NCBI GenBank assembly: GCA_016710645.1
Contig: JADJVI010000029.1
Coordinates: 1 to 45,104, forward strand
Direction: 5' to 3'
Length of the DNA: 45,104 nucleotides
DNA from: Actinomycetales bacterium
Lineage (GTDB): Bacteria > Actinomycetota > Actinomycetes > Actinomycetales > Dermatophilaceae
Below, one piece after another: positions 9,170 to 17,945 of the stretch. Each line of letters opens with the position of its first letter. The first letter of the stretch is position 1. Made by a program: the position numbers and the translations under genes. The notes beneath the pieces were generated by a model, which was not told the DNA's origin, ran no database searches, and saw only the letters and a program-made list of their open reading frames with translations.

Positions 9170-9958
9170 GTGCGGGACAAGCAAGCCATCTCAGCGGTCC
9201 TGGCCGTGGTCGCAGTGGTGTTGGGCTTCGTTGTGCTCGTCAACGCACTCACGACCCCGAAGTCGGCCGATGCCACCGCCAGTCCCGAGACGTCCGCATC
9301 GGCGTCAACCGCCTCCAGTTCGGCCACTGCCTCCACGAGCGCTACGCCCACTCCGACTCCGACTCCGAGCGTGTTGCCTGGCTGCAACCCCGTGCCGGCT
9401 CCCCAGGAGACGCCCAAGAGGATGACCAGCGCACCGGATATCGATTCGGCTCGGGGCAAGACGTTCATTGCCACCGTCACGACCAACTGCGGGCCGATCA
9501 CCATCGAACTCGACGGGGCCAAGGCACCCGCCACGGTGTCGTCGTTCATCCTGCTGGCCAAGGAGGGCTACTGGGCACCGAGTCCCTGTCATCGGGTGAC
9601 CGGAGACGCCGAGGGCATCTGGGTCTTGCAGTGCGGTGACCCCACCGGCACGGGATCGGGCCCTGGCCCCGGCTACCACTACGGGATCGAGAACGCCCCA
9701 GCGGATGGGAAGTATCCGGCAGGTACGGTGGCCATGGCGCGCACCAGCGACCCGAACAGCAACGCCGACCAGTTCTTCATCACGTACAAGGACACCACCC
9801 TCCCTGTGGACGGTGGCGGCTACTCGATCTTCGGCAAGGTGACCGGAGGGATGGACATCGTCAACCGAATTGCCGCCGCGGGTGTCAGCCCGGTAGACCA
9901 GATGACCCCGATGGCACCGATCAGCATCCTGTCCGTGGCCGTGCAAGCGAAGGGCTGA
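9170..9958 (+). CDS. Membrane-anchored cyclophilin-type peptidyl-prolyl isomerase
   Basis: A 262-residue protein with an N-terminal membrane anchor (AISAVLAVVAVVLGFVVLVNAL, no lipobox cysteine), a Ser/Thr/Pro/Ala-rich linker (residues ~27-70) and a C-terminal cyclophilin domain. Recognisable core: TVTTNCGPITIEL, CHRVTGDAEGIWVLQCGDPTG, GTVAMARTSDPNSNADQFFI and YSIFGKVTGGMDIV. It should catalyse cis-trans isomerisation of prolyl bonds outside the membrane, aiding folding of secreted proteins. The GTG at 9170 follows AGGGAAGG. It is followed after 4 nt by the DUF349 gene, so the two are probably co-transcribed. Confidence 0.9.
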   Translation: MRDKQAISAVLAVVAVVLGFVVLVNALTTPKSADATASPETSASASTASSSATASTSATPTPTPTPSVLPGCNPVPAPQETPKRMTSAPDIDSARGKTFIATVTTNCGPITIELDGAKAPATVSSFILLAKEGYWAPSPCHRVTGDAEGIWVLQCGDPTGTGSGPGPGYHYGIENAPADGKYPAGTVAMARTSDPNSNADQFFITYKDTTLPVDGGGYSIFGKVTGGMDIVNRIAAAGVSPVDQMTPMAPISILSVAVQAKG

Positions 9959-9962
9959 GACG

Positions 9963-11498
9963 ATGACCGAGCACGAGGAAGCGACCCCCATGACCGACGC
10001 CCCGGCTCCCGTGGAAGACCCCACGGTGGACCAGCCGTCAGCAGCGCAGGACGAACCCGCCAAGCCCGAGTCGGCCGAGGCGCTCGAAGCGTCCGCGGCG
10101 GGCACCGCCGTCGAGGCCCCGGTCGAGGGTGCCGTCGAGGCCCCCGTCGACGAACCAGCAGCGGAGGCCACACCAGTGGCCCCAGCGCCACGGCCCGTCG
10201 TGCCCAGCCCGGCCATGTTTGCCCGCACCCACGCCGCTCCGACGACCAGCGAGTTCGGCCGCGTCGGCGAGGATGGCGTTGTTTACGTCATCACGCCCGA
10301 GGGCGAGCGGGAGGTGGGCTCCTATCCGGGGGTGAGCCACGGCGAGGCTCTCGCCTACTTCGTGCGCAAGTACGACGATGTCGCGGCGCTGGTCACCCTC
10401 CTGCACCAGCGGGTCACCCAGACCGATGTGCCAGCCAAGGAAGCCTCCGATTCGCTGGCAAAACTGCGTGAACAGGTCACGCAGGCCCGCGTGGTCGGCG
10501 ACCTGGCCGCCCTGGACCAGCGGCTCGCCGACATCGAGGCTGGCATCGCCACCCGCCGCGCCGCCGAGAGTGCGGCTCGCGCTGAGGCTAAGGCGGCAGC
10601 GACGACGGCTCGAGAAGAGATCGTGGCCGAGGCCGAGCAGATCGCCGGCCAGCCCGAGGCGCGCATCCAATGGAAGACGAGCGGCGCTCGGATGCGTGAA
10701 TTGCTGGATGTCTGGAAGACCATGCAGCGCAGCGGCCCGCGCCTCGACAAGGACGTCGAGGCGGCGATGTGGACGCGCTTCAGCGCCGCACGCAACGGCT
10801 TCGACAAGGCTCGCCGAAGCCACTTCGCCCACCTGGACAGCACTCAGGCCCAGGCTCGCGCGGCCAAGGAACGGCTCGTCGCCGACGCGGAGCGCCTGGC
10901 CACCAGCCACGATTGGGCCGTGACGGCGGGCGCTTTCAAGCGCCTCATGGACGAGTGGCGGCAGGCCGGTCGCGCCAGCCGGGCTGACGACGACGCACTG
11001 TGGACCCGCTTCAAGGCGGCCCAGGATGCCTTCTTCGCGGCCAAGGACGCTGTCGTGGCTGCCGAGGACGAGGAGTACCGCGCCAACCTCACCGTCAAGG
11101 AAGGCCTGCTCAAGGAAGCCGACGCCATTTTGCCGGTCAAGGACCTCGAAGCCGCCAAGTCGGCGCTGCGGGTGATCCAGGACAAATGGGACCGCGCCGG
11201 CAAGGTGCCTCGCGCCGACCTGGAGCGCACCGAGAAGGCCCTGCGCCGCGTGGAGCAGGCCGTTCGGGACGCCGAGGACAAGCGCTGGGCTGCATCCAAC
11301 CCCGAAGCCGCGGCCCGAGCTCAGAGCCTGGTCGACCAGCTCGAGAAGGCGGTCGCCGACTTACAGACTGCGCTAGACAAGGCCCAGGCATCCGGCAACG
11401 CCAAGAAGGTCAGTGAGGCGACGGCCGCGCTGGAGGCCCGCCAGCAGTGGCTCGCTCAGGCCCGCGCCGGCCTCCAGGAGTTCGGCCCCCGCGGCTGA
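9963..11498 (+). CDS. DUF349 domain-containing protein
   Basis: A 511-residue, acidic, helical protein. Residues 1-80 are a Pro/Ala/Glu-rich disordered tail. The rest is long coiled coil with repeated DUF349 units seen as recurring (K)RLxDEWRQAGRxxRxxDDALWxRFKAAxDxFF patterns near residues 235, 320 and 400. Family function is poorly known; DUF349 proteins often sit beside relA and the cyclophilin gene in actinobacteria, as here. The ATG at 9963 is taken as start; a second ATG at 9990 is possible and would shorten it by 9 residues. It ends at a strong bidirectional hairpin shared with relA. Confidence 0.87.
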   Translation: MTEHEEATPMTDAPAPVEDPTVDQPSAAQDEPAKPESAEALEASAAGTAVEAPVEGAVEAPVDEPAAEATPVAPAPRPVVPSPAMFARTHAAPTTSEFGRVGEDGVVYVITPEGEREVGSYPGVSHGEALAYFVRKYDDVAALVTLLHQRVTQTDVPAKEASDSLAKLREQVTQARVVGDLAALDQRLADIEAGIATRRAAESAARAEAKAAATTAREEIVAEAEQIAGQPEARIQWKTSGARMRELLDVWKTMQRSGPRLDKDVEAAMWTRFSAARNGFDKARRSHFAHLDSTQAQARAAKERLVADAERLATSHDWAVTAGAFKRLMDEWRQAGRASRADDDALWTRFKAAQDAFFAAKDAVVAAEDEEYRANLTVKEGLLKEADAILPVKDLEAAKSALRVIQDKWDRAGKVPRADLERTEKALRRVEQAVRDAEDKRWAASNPEAAARAQSLVDQLEKAVADLQTALDKAQASGNAKKVSEATAALEARQQWLAQARAGLQEFGPRG

Positions 11499-11508
11499 GT
11501 TTCGACCG

Positions 11509-11566
11509 CGGCATACCGATCGCGCCCCTCGTCCTCGGACGGGGAGGCGCGATCGCTGGTATGCCG
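11509..11566. terminator. Bidirectional hairpin between DUF349 gene and relA, carrying GGTATGCCG in both arms
   Basis: The outer arms CGGCATACC (11509-11517) and GGTATGCCG (11558-11566) pair. Next inwards GATCGCGCC pairs with GGCGCGATC, and a GC-rich inner stem CGTCC/GGACG closes it. It is placed exactly between the two convergent stop codons. Confidence 0.8.
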
Positions 11567-11572
11567 TCCCGC

Positions 11573-13867
11573 TCAGGCCCGGGCGTCGGAGCGGTCGTTG
11601 CCGCGGCGGACCGAGAAGACCCCGTCGACGCCCTTGACTCCGCGCAGGACGTAGTCGAGGTGTGCTGGGTCGGCCAATTCGAAGACGAAGCGTGAGGTGG
11701 CGACCCGGTCGCGAGTGGTGTGCACGGCGGCCTCGAGGATATTGACCCGTTGATCGGACATGACCCGGGTGATGTCCGAGAGCAGTCCGTTGCGGTCGAA
11801 GGCTTCGACCTGGATCTGGACGAGGAAACGGCTGCTCTGGGTGGGCGCCCACCTGACGTCGATGAGCCGCTCCGGCTCGCGCCGCAAGGAGTCGGCGTTG
11901 GTGCAGGCGGCGCTGTGCACCGACACACCCTTGCCGCGGGTGATGAAGCCGATGATCTCGTCACCGGGCACCGGGGTGCAGCAACGGGCCACCTTGACCC
12001 ACACGTCGTCGGTGCCGACGACGACCACGCCGGGGTCCGAGCGCGGACGCAGCCGCCCCCCGGTGGGGATGGTCGCCTCGGCGAGGTCTTCCTCGGTGCT
12101 CTGCGCCCCGCCCAGGGACTCCACGAGCCGATTGACGACGTGCTGAGCGGAGACATGTCCCTCGCCGACTGCGGCATACAGGCTGTCGATGTCGTGGTAC
12201 CGCAGATCGGACGCCAACGCGGTCATCGACTCGACCGACATCAGGCGGTGCAGGGGGTGACCTTGCTTGCGCAGGTACTTCGCGATCGACTCGCGACCCT
12301 GCTCGATCGCCTCCTCGCGACGGCTCTTGCTGAACCACTGCCGAATCTTGTTTCGCGCCCGCGCGCTCTTGACGAAGGTCAGCCAGTCGCGCGAGGGACC
12401 GGCGCCGTCGGCCTTGGAGGTGATGATCTCGACGGTGACGCCGTTCTCCAGGACCGAGTCCAGCGACACCAGCCGGCCGTTGACCCGCCCGCCGATGGTG
12501 TGATGACCGACCTCGGTGTGCACGGCATACGCGAAGTCCACGACGGTGGACCCTGCCGGGAGCGCTACCACCGAACCCTTGGGGGTGAAGACGTATACCT
12601 CTCCCCCGCTGATCTCGAACCGCAGGGAGTCGAGGAACTCCCCCGGGTCGGCGGTGTCGCGCTGCCAATCCAGCAGGCGGCGCAGCCAGGCCATGTCGTT
12701 GACATTGGTCTCGCCGCCCTTGCCGCGGCGGCGCTCTTCCTTGTATTTCCAGTGGGCCGCTACGCCGTATTCGGCGCGACGGTGCATGGTGTGCGTGCGG
12801 ATCTGGATCTCGACGGCCTTGCCCTGCGGCCCGATGACCGTCGTGTGCAACGACTGATACATGTTGAACTTCGGCATCGCGATGTAGTCCTTGAACCGGC
12901 CGGGAACCGGGTTCCACTGGGCATGCATCGTGCCGAGTGCGGCGTAGCAGTCGCGAATGTTCTCGACGAGGACCCGCACCGCGATGAGGTCGAAGATCTG
13001 CTCGAACTCGCGCTGGCCCGCCACCATCTTCTGATAGACCGACCAATAGTGCTTGGGTCGCCCGGTGACTGTCGCCTTGATGCCCGCCGCCTTGAGCACC
13101 TCGGAAACCTCGGCCCGGACCGAATTGAGGTATTCCTCGCGAGCCGGTGCGTGGGCGCTGACGAGCTCGACGATGTGGTCGTAGCGCTCGGGATACAGAG
13201 TGGCGAACGCGAGGTCTTCCAGCTCCCACTTGATGGTGTTCATCCCGAGGCGGTGAGCCAGCGGCGCGTAGATCTGCAGGGTTTCCTCGGCCTGGCGAAC
13301 GGCGCGCTCGCGTGGGAGGTACTTCCACGTGCGGGCGTTGTGCAGCCGGTCGGCGAGCTTGATGACGAGCACCCGGATGTCGCGCGCCATCGCGACGACC
13401 ATCTTGCGGACTGTCTCGGCCTTGGCGGCATCGCCCCACGTGACCTTGTCGAGCTTGGTCACCCCGTCGACGAGCTCGGCGATCTCGTCGCCGAAGTCGG
13501 CGCGGAGCTGGTCAAGGGTGTAGTCGGTGTCTTCCACCGTGTCGTGCAGCAACGCTGCCGCGATGGTGTTGGGGGTCATCCCGATCTCGGCGAGGATCTG
13601 CGCGACAGTGAGCGGGTGGGTGATGTAGGGGTCACCGCTGACCCGGACCTGACCCTGGTGCGCCGCCTCGGCCACGTCGAAGGCCCGCAGGATCACCCCG
13701 ACGTCGGCCCGTGAGTGGTGCTCGCGCACCCGACTGACGACCATGTCGAGGGCGACATTGCCCGCGGCCTTCGGGCTCGCAATGCGCCGGATGGTCGAGC
13801 GCATCCACGACGGAGAGGACGTGGCGGCAGGAGGGGACGCTGAATCGGCCCGCACCTGCTCACTCAT
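11573..13867 (-). CDS. relA: Bifunctional (p)ppGpp synthetase/hydrolase, RelA/SpoT family
   Basis: A 764-residue long RSH enzyme controlling the stringent response. It has the N-terminal HD hydrolase domain with LLHDTVEDT (HDxxED, around residue 108). The synthetase domain contains GRPKHYWSVYQKM, RFKDYIA and the MYQSLHTTV/EIQIRTHTMHRRAEYGVAAHW signature. RFKD is the form typical of bifunctional enzymes, so both synthesis and hydrolysis are expected. A TGS domain (VYVFTPKGSVVALPAGSTVVDFAY) and a C-terminal ACT domain (RFLVQIQVEAFDRNGLLSDITRVM) follow, with the CCTPVPGDEI zinc-finger-like segment between. It lies 23 nt after apt, as in most actinobacteria, suggesting an operon with the secDF genes. 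Confidence 0.96.
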   Translation of the reverse strand: MSEQVRADSASPPAATSSPSWMRSTIRRIASPKAAGNVALDMVVSRVREHHSRADVGVILRAFDVAEAAHQGQVRVSGDPYITHPLTVAQILAEIGMTPNTIAAALLHDTVEDTDYTLDQLRADFGDEIAELVDGVTKLDKVTWGDAAKAETVRKMVVAMARDIRVLVIKLADRLHNARTWKYLPRERAVRQAEETLQIYAPLAHRLGMNTIKWELEDLAFATLYPERYDHIVELVSAHAPAREEYLNSVRAEVSEVLKAAGIKATVTGRPKHYWSVYQKMVAGQREFEQIFDLIAVRVLVENIRDCYAALGTMHAQWNPVPGRFKDYIAMPKFNMYQSLHTTVIGPQGKAVEIQIRTHTMHRRAEYGVAAHWKYKEERRRGKGGETNVNDMAWLRRLLDWQRDTADPGEFLDSLRFEISGGEVYVFTPKGSVVALPAGSTVVDFAYAVHTEVGHHTIGGRVNGRLVSLDSVLENGVTVEIITSKADGAGPSRDWLTFVKSARARNKIRQWFSKSRREEAIEQGRESIAKYLRKQGHPLHRLMSVESMTALASDLRYHDIDSLYAAVGEGHVSAQHVVNRLVESLGGAQSTEEDLAEATIPTGGRLRPRSDPGVVVVGTDDVWVKVARCCTPVPGDEIIGFITRGKGVSVHSAACTNADSLRREPERLIDVRWAPTQSSRFLVQIQVEAFDRNGLLSDITRVMSDQRVNILEAAVHTTRDRVATSRFVFELADPAHLDYVLRGVKGVDGVFSVRRGNDRSDARA

Positions 13868-13890
13868 GGCCGAAGTGTAGTCGGCCTCGC

Positions 13891-14436
13891 TCAGTCGACC
13901 AGAATCGAGTGAACCTCGCGCCCCGGCAGGGCATCGCGACCGTGCAGGAACCCAAGCTCGAGGACGAAGTCGAGGGCCACGACCTGACCGCCGGCTCGCT
14001 CTACGAGGTCACAGGTGGCTGCGGCCGTGCCGCCCGTCGCGAGCACGTCGTCCATGATGAGCACCCGGTGGCCCGTGACGAAGGCGTCGACGTGCAACTC
14101 CAGCACCGCCGTGCCGTACTCCAGGGTGTACTCGGCGCGATGGGTCCGCCCGGGCAGCTTCCCCGCCTTGCGCACCGGCACGAACCCGACGCCGAGAGCG
14201 TGCGCAGCCGCTGCTCCGAGGATGAAGCCGCGGGCTTCGATACCGACGACGACGTCGACGCGGCCGGCATACCGACTGCGCACGTCCTCGACCACCGCAG
14301 CCAGGCCGTGGGGGTCGGCGAGCAGCGGCGTGAAGTCCTTGAACAGAACCCCCGGCTTGGGGAAGTCGGGGACATCACGCAACTTCTGGGCGACGAGGAT
14401 CGAGATCTTCGACTGCCCGGCCGAGCCCGTGCTCAC
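13891..14436 (-). CDS. apt: Adenine phosphoribosyltransferase
   Basis: A 181-residue purine-salvage enzyme (adenine + PRPP to AMP). The PRPP-binding motif VLIMDDVLATGGT and the family start region LRDVPDFPKPGVLFKDFTPLL are clear, as is GIEARGFILG. The start is placed at GTG 14436, which overlaps the secF stop by 4 nt (GTGA). Upstream codons of the longer open frame lie inside secF and give no conserved sequence. It links the Sec accessory genes to relA, a conserved actinobacterial order. Confidence 0.95.
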   Translation of the reverse strand: MSTGSAGQSKISILVAQKLRDVPDFPKPGVLFKDFTPLLADPHGLAAVVEDVRSRYAGRVDVVVGIEARGFILGAAAAHALGVGFVPVRKAGKLPGRTHRAEYTLEYGTAVLELHVDAFVTGHRVLIMDDVLATGGTAAATCDLVERAGGQVVALDFVLELGFLHGRDALPGREVHSILVD

Positions 14437-15656
14437 CGCTTGGACCGCGGCGGCCGCTTGGGCTGATTGCGCGGACCGGATGCGGTCCACTTGTGCAGCG
14501 GGCGGCCCAGCGAGTCGGTCGGGGTCGAGTCGCCGTCCTGCGCCGCCCCCGCAGCGGTATGCCGTGCGGCGGCCGCCGACGCCGCGTCACCACTGCCGCC
14601 GCTGCTGTCGCTGCCTGCGGAACGAAGCGAGTGGCTGGGTGCAGCGGAACCGACCGAGCGAACCCCGGCAGAGACCGGCTCTTTGGCCTGCAGCCGGGCC
14701 GCATGCTTGGCCAGGTCGACCAACGCCGGCTCGTTGCGGCGCAGGTCGACCAGCAACGGGGTCGCGATAAAGATCGAGGAGTAGGCGCCGACGCCGATCC
14801 CGACGAAGAGGGCCAGGCTGAGGTCGAGCAGGGTGCCCGGACCGAGCTTGGTGAAGCCGACGACGAGGATCGCGAAGATGGGCAGCAACGCCACCACGGT
14901 GGTGTTGATCGACCGCACCAGGGTCTGGTTGACCGCGAGGTTGGCTGCCTGGGCGTACGACTGGCGCCGGCTCCCGAGCGCCTCCGCGGTGTTTTCGCGG
15001 ACCTTGTCGAAGACCACGACCGTGTCGTAGAGCGAGTAGCCAAGGATGGTGAGGAAGCCGATCATCGACGAGGGCGTGATCTCGAACCCGAAGAGGGCGT
15101 AGATGCCGATCGTCACGATGAGGTCGTGGATGAGGGCCACCAACCCGGAAACGGCCATCTTCCAGGTGCGGAAGTAGATGGCCATCACCAGGGCCACGAG
15201 CAGCAGGAAGACGATGAGGGCTTGGATCGCTTTCTGGCTCACCGACTCACCCCAGGACGGGCCGATGAGCGAGGCAGAGACGGTCTTCTCGTCCACACCG
15301 AAGGCCTTCGCCAGGGCGGCCTTGGCGGCCTCGTTCTTCTCGTTGGCGGCTTCGGTTTGGACGCGCACACTCGTCCCACCGATGACCGTGGCAAGCACAT
15401 TCCCGGGGATGCCGGCCTCGGCAATCGCCGACTTGGCCCGGTCCTCGTAGCCGGCGGTGTTGCTCACCGAAGTGAGACGGTATTCCGACCCGCCCCGGAA
15501 CTCGATACCGAAGTTGAGGCCGCGGGCGAACAACCCGACCAGGGCCAGAGCGATGAGCACGGCCGAGAAGGCGTACCACTGCTTCTGGCGGCCGATGAAG
15601 TCGATCGAACGCTTCCCGCTGTAGAGGTCGTTGCCCCACTGTGCGATGGAGGTCAT
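14433..15656 (-). CDS. secF: Protein translocase subunit SecF
   Basis: A 407-residue inner-membrane protein that works with SecD to couple proton motive force to late steps of Sec export. One N-terminal helix (WYAFSAVLIALALVGLF), the family motif FGIEFRGGSEYRLTS at the start of the periplasmic domain, then five C-terminal helices including IGIYALFGFEITPSSMIGFLTILGYSLYDTVVVFDKVREN. The tail after residue ~310 is a long Ala/Ser/Gly-rich cytosolic extension ending in basic residues. It starts 1 nt after the secD stop. Confidence 0.96.
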   Translation of the reverse strand: MTSIAQWGNDLYSGKRSIDFIGRQKQWYAFSAVLIALALVGLFARGLNFGIEFRGGSEYRLTSVSNTAGYEDRAKSAIAEAGIPGNVLATVIGGTSVRVQTEAANEKNEAAKAALAKAFGVDEKTVSASLIGPSWGESVSQKAIQALIVFLLLVALVMAIYFRTWKMAVSGLVALIHDLIVTIGIYALFGFEITPSSMIGFLTILGYSLYDTVVVFDKVRENTAEALGSRRQSYAQAANLAVNQTLVRSINTTVVALLPIFAILVVGFTKLGPGTLLDLSLALFVGIGVGAYSSIFIATPLLVDLRRNEPALVDLAKHAARLQAKEPVSAGVRSVGSAAPSHSLRSAGSDSSGGSGDAASAAAARHTAAGAAQDGDSTPTDSLGRPLHKWTASGPRNQPKRPPRSKR

Positions 15657-15657
15657 C

Positions 15658-17487
15658 TCAGGCCTTCCCCTCGGAGGTGAGCGTCGGCGTCACGAAACGG
15701 CCGCGACCGGCATACCGGGTCTTGGGAGTCTTGGCGCCGAGCCGTTCCGGATCCAACCCTGACCACGGATGCCCTCCGCCGAAGAACTTCGTGTGCGCCA
15801 GGATCGCCACGACCGGGTGCGTGAAGAGGAACACGACCGCGAGGTCGATGAGGGTGGTGACCCCGAGGGTGAACGCGAACCCGCGGACATTGCTCGCGGC
15901 GAGGACATAGAGAACGACGGCGGCCAGCAGATTGACCGCGTCGGCGGCCAGAATGGTGCGCTTGGCTCGCGCCCAGCCCGCGTCGACCGCCGTGACCAGC
16001 GGTCGGCCTTCGCGGACCTCGTCTCGAATGCGTTCGAAGTAGACAATGAATGAGTCGGCCGTGACACCAATGGCCACGATGACCCCGGTGACCCCCGCCA
16101 TGGTGAGGCGGAAGTTGTGCGACCAGCCCAGCAGGGTCAGCACCCCGTAGGTCGTCACGGCGGCCACGATCAGCGAAGCGACCGTCACCAGGCCCAACAG
16201 GCGGTATTGAGCCAAGGAGTACGCCACGACCAGCAGCAGCCCGATGAGGCCGGCGAGCAGACCGAGGCCGAGTTGCTCCTTACCGAGGGTCGGACTGATG
16301 TCGTCCTGGGTTTGCAGCTTGAATGACATCGGGAGAGCACCGAACTTCAGCTGCTGGGCGAGCGCACGAGCAGACTCAATGGTGAATGACCCGGTGATGC
16401 TCGCCTGACCGTTGCTGATGACGGCATTGGTGGACGGGGCGGTGATGACCTGCTTGTCGAGGACAACGGCAAACCGGTTGCGGGTCTGGTCGGCCTTGAG
16501 GCCGAACAGGCGGGTCGTGACCGCCGCGAACTTCGTCGTGCCCTCGCCGGTGAAGCTCAACCGCACCTCAACGACGCTGGTCGGCTGACCGTTCTGACCG
16601 GTCTGATAGCCGGAGCTGGCATCGGCAATGTCGGTGCCATCGAGCTCGACCGGGCCGAGGATGTACTTCTCAGCTTTCGTCGTCGCACAGGTCACCAGAG
16701 GCTTGGCGGGGTCGTCGACAAAGTCGTTGATGGCGCCGGCCTTGGAGCAGTCCAGGTCGGTGAACTCCTTGACCAACTCGGGCGTGACCCACGCTGTGTC
16801 CGACGCATTCGCTGGCTGGGCCGCAGTCGAGGTGCCGGTCGCCGAGGCCGTGGAGGTCGCCGTCGAGGTGCTCGTGGAGGTGGCACCCGGAGTGGGCGTG
16901 GGGTCCTCGGCGGTCAGGGCCGGCGGGATCGGGGCATTGGCGCTCGTCGCGGGGGCTGCGGAAGTCGCAGGTGCCGTCGCCGCCGGGTCCATGGTGAAGA
17001 CCGGGGCTGACGTGACCGGGGCTTGGGAGGTCGCGCTCGGCGAGCCGGTCGTTGCGGTCGCCGTCGAGGTCGCGGCACTCTCCGGGATGCCGCTGCCGGC
17101 AACCAGGACGGCCCGGAAACGCAACTGGGACGGCTTGCGGATCTGATCGAGGGTCTTGGCGTCCGGCTGACCCGGGATCGAGATGACGATATTGCGTCCG
17201 CCCTGGGTCGTGATCTCGGCTTCGGCGACGCCGTTGGAGTCGACCCGTTGGGCGATGATGTCGCGAGCCTTCTCCAACTGCCCCGCGCTGATCGCCGCAT
17301 TCGGGTCGGCCAGCACGGGTTCCAGCACCATCTGGGTGCCGCCCTCGAGGTCGAGGCCGAGCTTGGGACTCCACTGTCCGCTGCCGAACTTCGCCGTGGC
17401 GCCGATACCGGCAAACAACGCGATGATCAGGACCAACAGGGTCCAGAGCACCCGACGCGGCGCGCGGGTGCGAGATGGTGCACTCAT
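15658..17487 (-). CDS. secD: Protein translocase subunit SecD
   Basis: A 609-residue SecD: N-terminal helix (VLWTLLVLIIALFAG), the motif LGLDLEGGTQMVLEP, the P1 head domain, and five C-terminal helices with GVTGVIVAIGVTADSFIVYFERIRDE. Between residues about 135 and 225 lies a Ser/Thr/Ala/Pro-rich low-complexity insert, as is seen in other actinobacterial SecD proteins but long here. The catalytic core around FTIESARALAQQLKFGALP is intact. Translated between yajC and secF. Confidence 0.96.
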   Translation of the reverse strand: MSAPSRTRAPRRVLWTLLVLIIALFAGIGATAKFGSGQWSPKLGLDLEGGTQMVLEPVLADPNAAISAGQLEKARDIIAQRVDSNGVAEAEITTQGGRNIVISIPGQPDAKTLDQIRKPSQLRFRAVLVAGSGIPESAATSTATATTGSPSATSQAPVTSAPVFTMDPAATAPATSAAPATSANAPIPPALTAEDPTPTPGATSTSTSTATSTASATGTSTAAQPANASDTAWVTPELVKEFTDLDCSKAGAINDFVDDPAKPLVTCATTKAEKYILGPVELDGTDIADASSGYQTGQNGQPTSVVEVRLSFTGEGTTKFAAVTTRLFGLKADQTRNRFAVVLDKQVITAPSTNAVISNGQASITGSFTIESARALAQQLKFGALPMSFKLQTQDDISPTLGKEQLGLGLLAGLIGLLLVVAYSLAQYRLLGLVTVASLIVAAVTTYGVLTLLGWSHNFRLTMAGVTGVIVAIGVTADSFIVYFERIRDEVREGRPLVTAVDAGWARAKRTILAADAVNLLAAVVLYVLAASNVRGFAFTLGVTTLIDLAVVFLFTHPVVAILAHTKFFGGGHPWSGLDPERLGAKTPKTRYAGRGRFVTPTLTSEGKA

Positions 17488-17496
17488 CGAGATCCC

Positions 17497-17802
17497 CTAG
17501 TTGTCCTGCATCGTGCCTGAAGCGGCGGCGCCACCAGCACCAGGACTGACGACCGCATCCACCGCACGCCGGTCGTAGGTGACGACCACCCCGGGTGCCA
17601 CCTCAAGGCGCATCTCGGTGTCGGTGAGTCCGGTGACGGTGCCGAACAGTCCGGCCGTCGTGCGGATCCGGTCGCCCACTGCGACGGACGCCTGCATGGC
17701 CTGGAGGGTCTTGACTCGCCGCCGTTGGGTCATGAAGACGTAGCCGAGAAACAGCAAGGGCAGGGCCAAGAACAGCAGCGAACCGCCGTCACTTCCAGAC
17801 AT
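17497..17802 (-). CDS. yajC: Preprotein translocase accessory subunit YajC
   Basis: 101 residues: one N-terminal membrane helix (SLLFLALPLLFLGYVFMT), then the YajC signature QRRRVKTLQAMQASVAVGDRI and GLFGTVTGLTDTEMRLEVAPGV. It associates with SecDF. The ATG at 17802 is used; the open frame extends further upstream without conserved sequence. The 143-bp gap to ruvB probably holds the promoter of the yajC-secD-secF-apt operon. Confidence 0.93.
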   Translation of the reverse strand: MSGSDGGSLLFLALPLLFLGYVFMTQRRRVKTLQAMQASVAVGDRIRTTAGLFGTVTGLTDTEMRLEVAPGVVVTYDRRAVDAVVSPGAGGAAASGTMQDN

Positions 17803-17945
17803 GTCGTCAATCCTCGTCGCGAATGCAGTCGTCCTGCATGGGTGGCCCGGCCAAGACAGCCAGGACCAGCGTCCCATTGTGGCGTATGCGCCCAGGCGAG
17901 GCGAACCAGCCTCGCCGTCCACCCCCGTGGTCGCTGCGCAGCAGA

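Noticed and set aside
11720..13714. 664-codon plus-strand open frame
   Set aside because: Antisense shadow of relA, which has complete HD, synthetase, TGS and ACT signatures.
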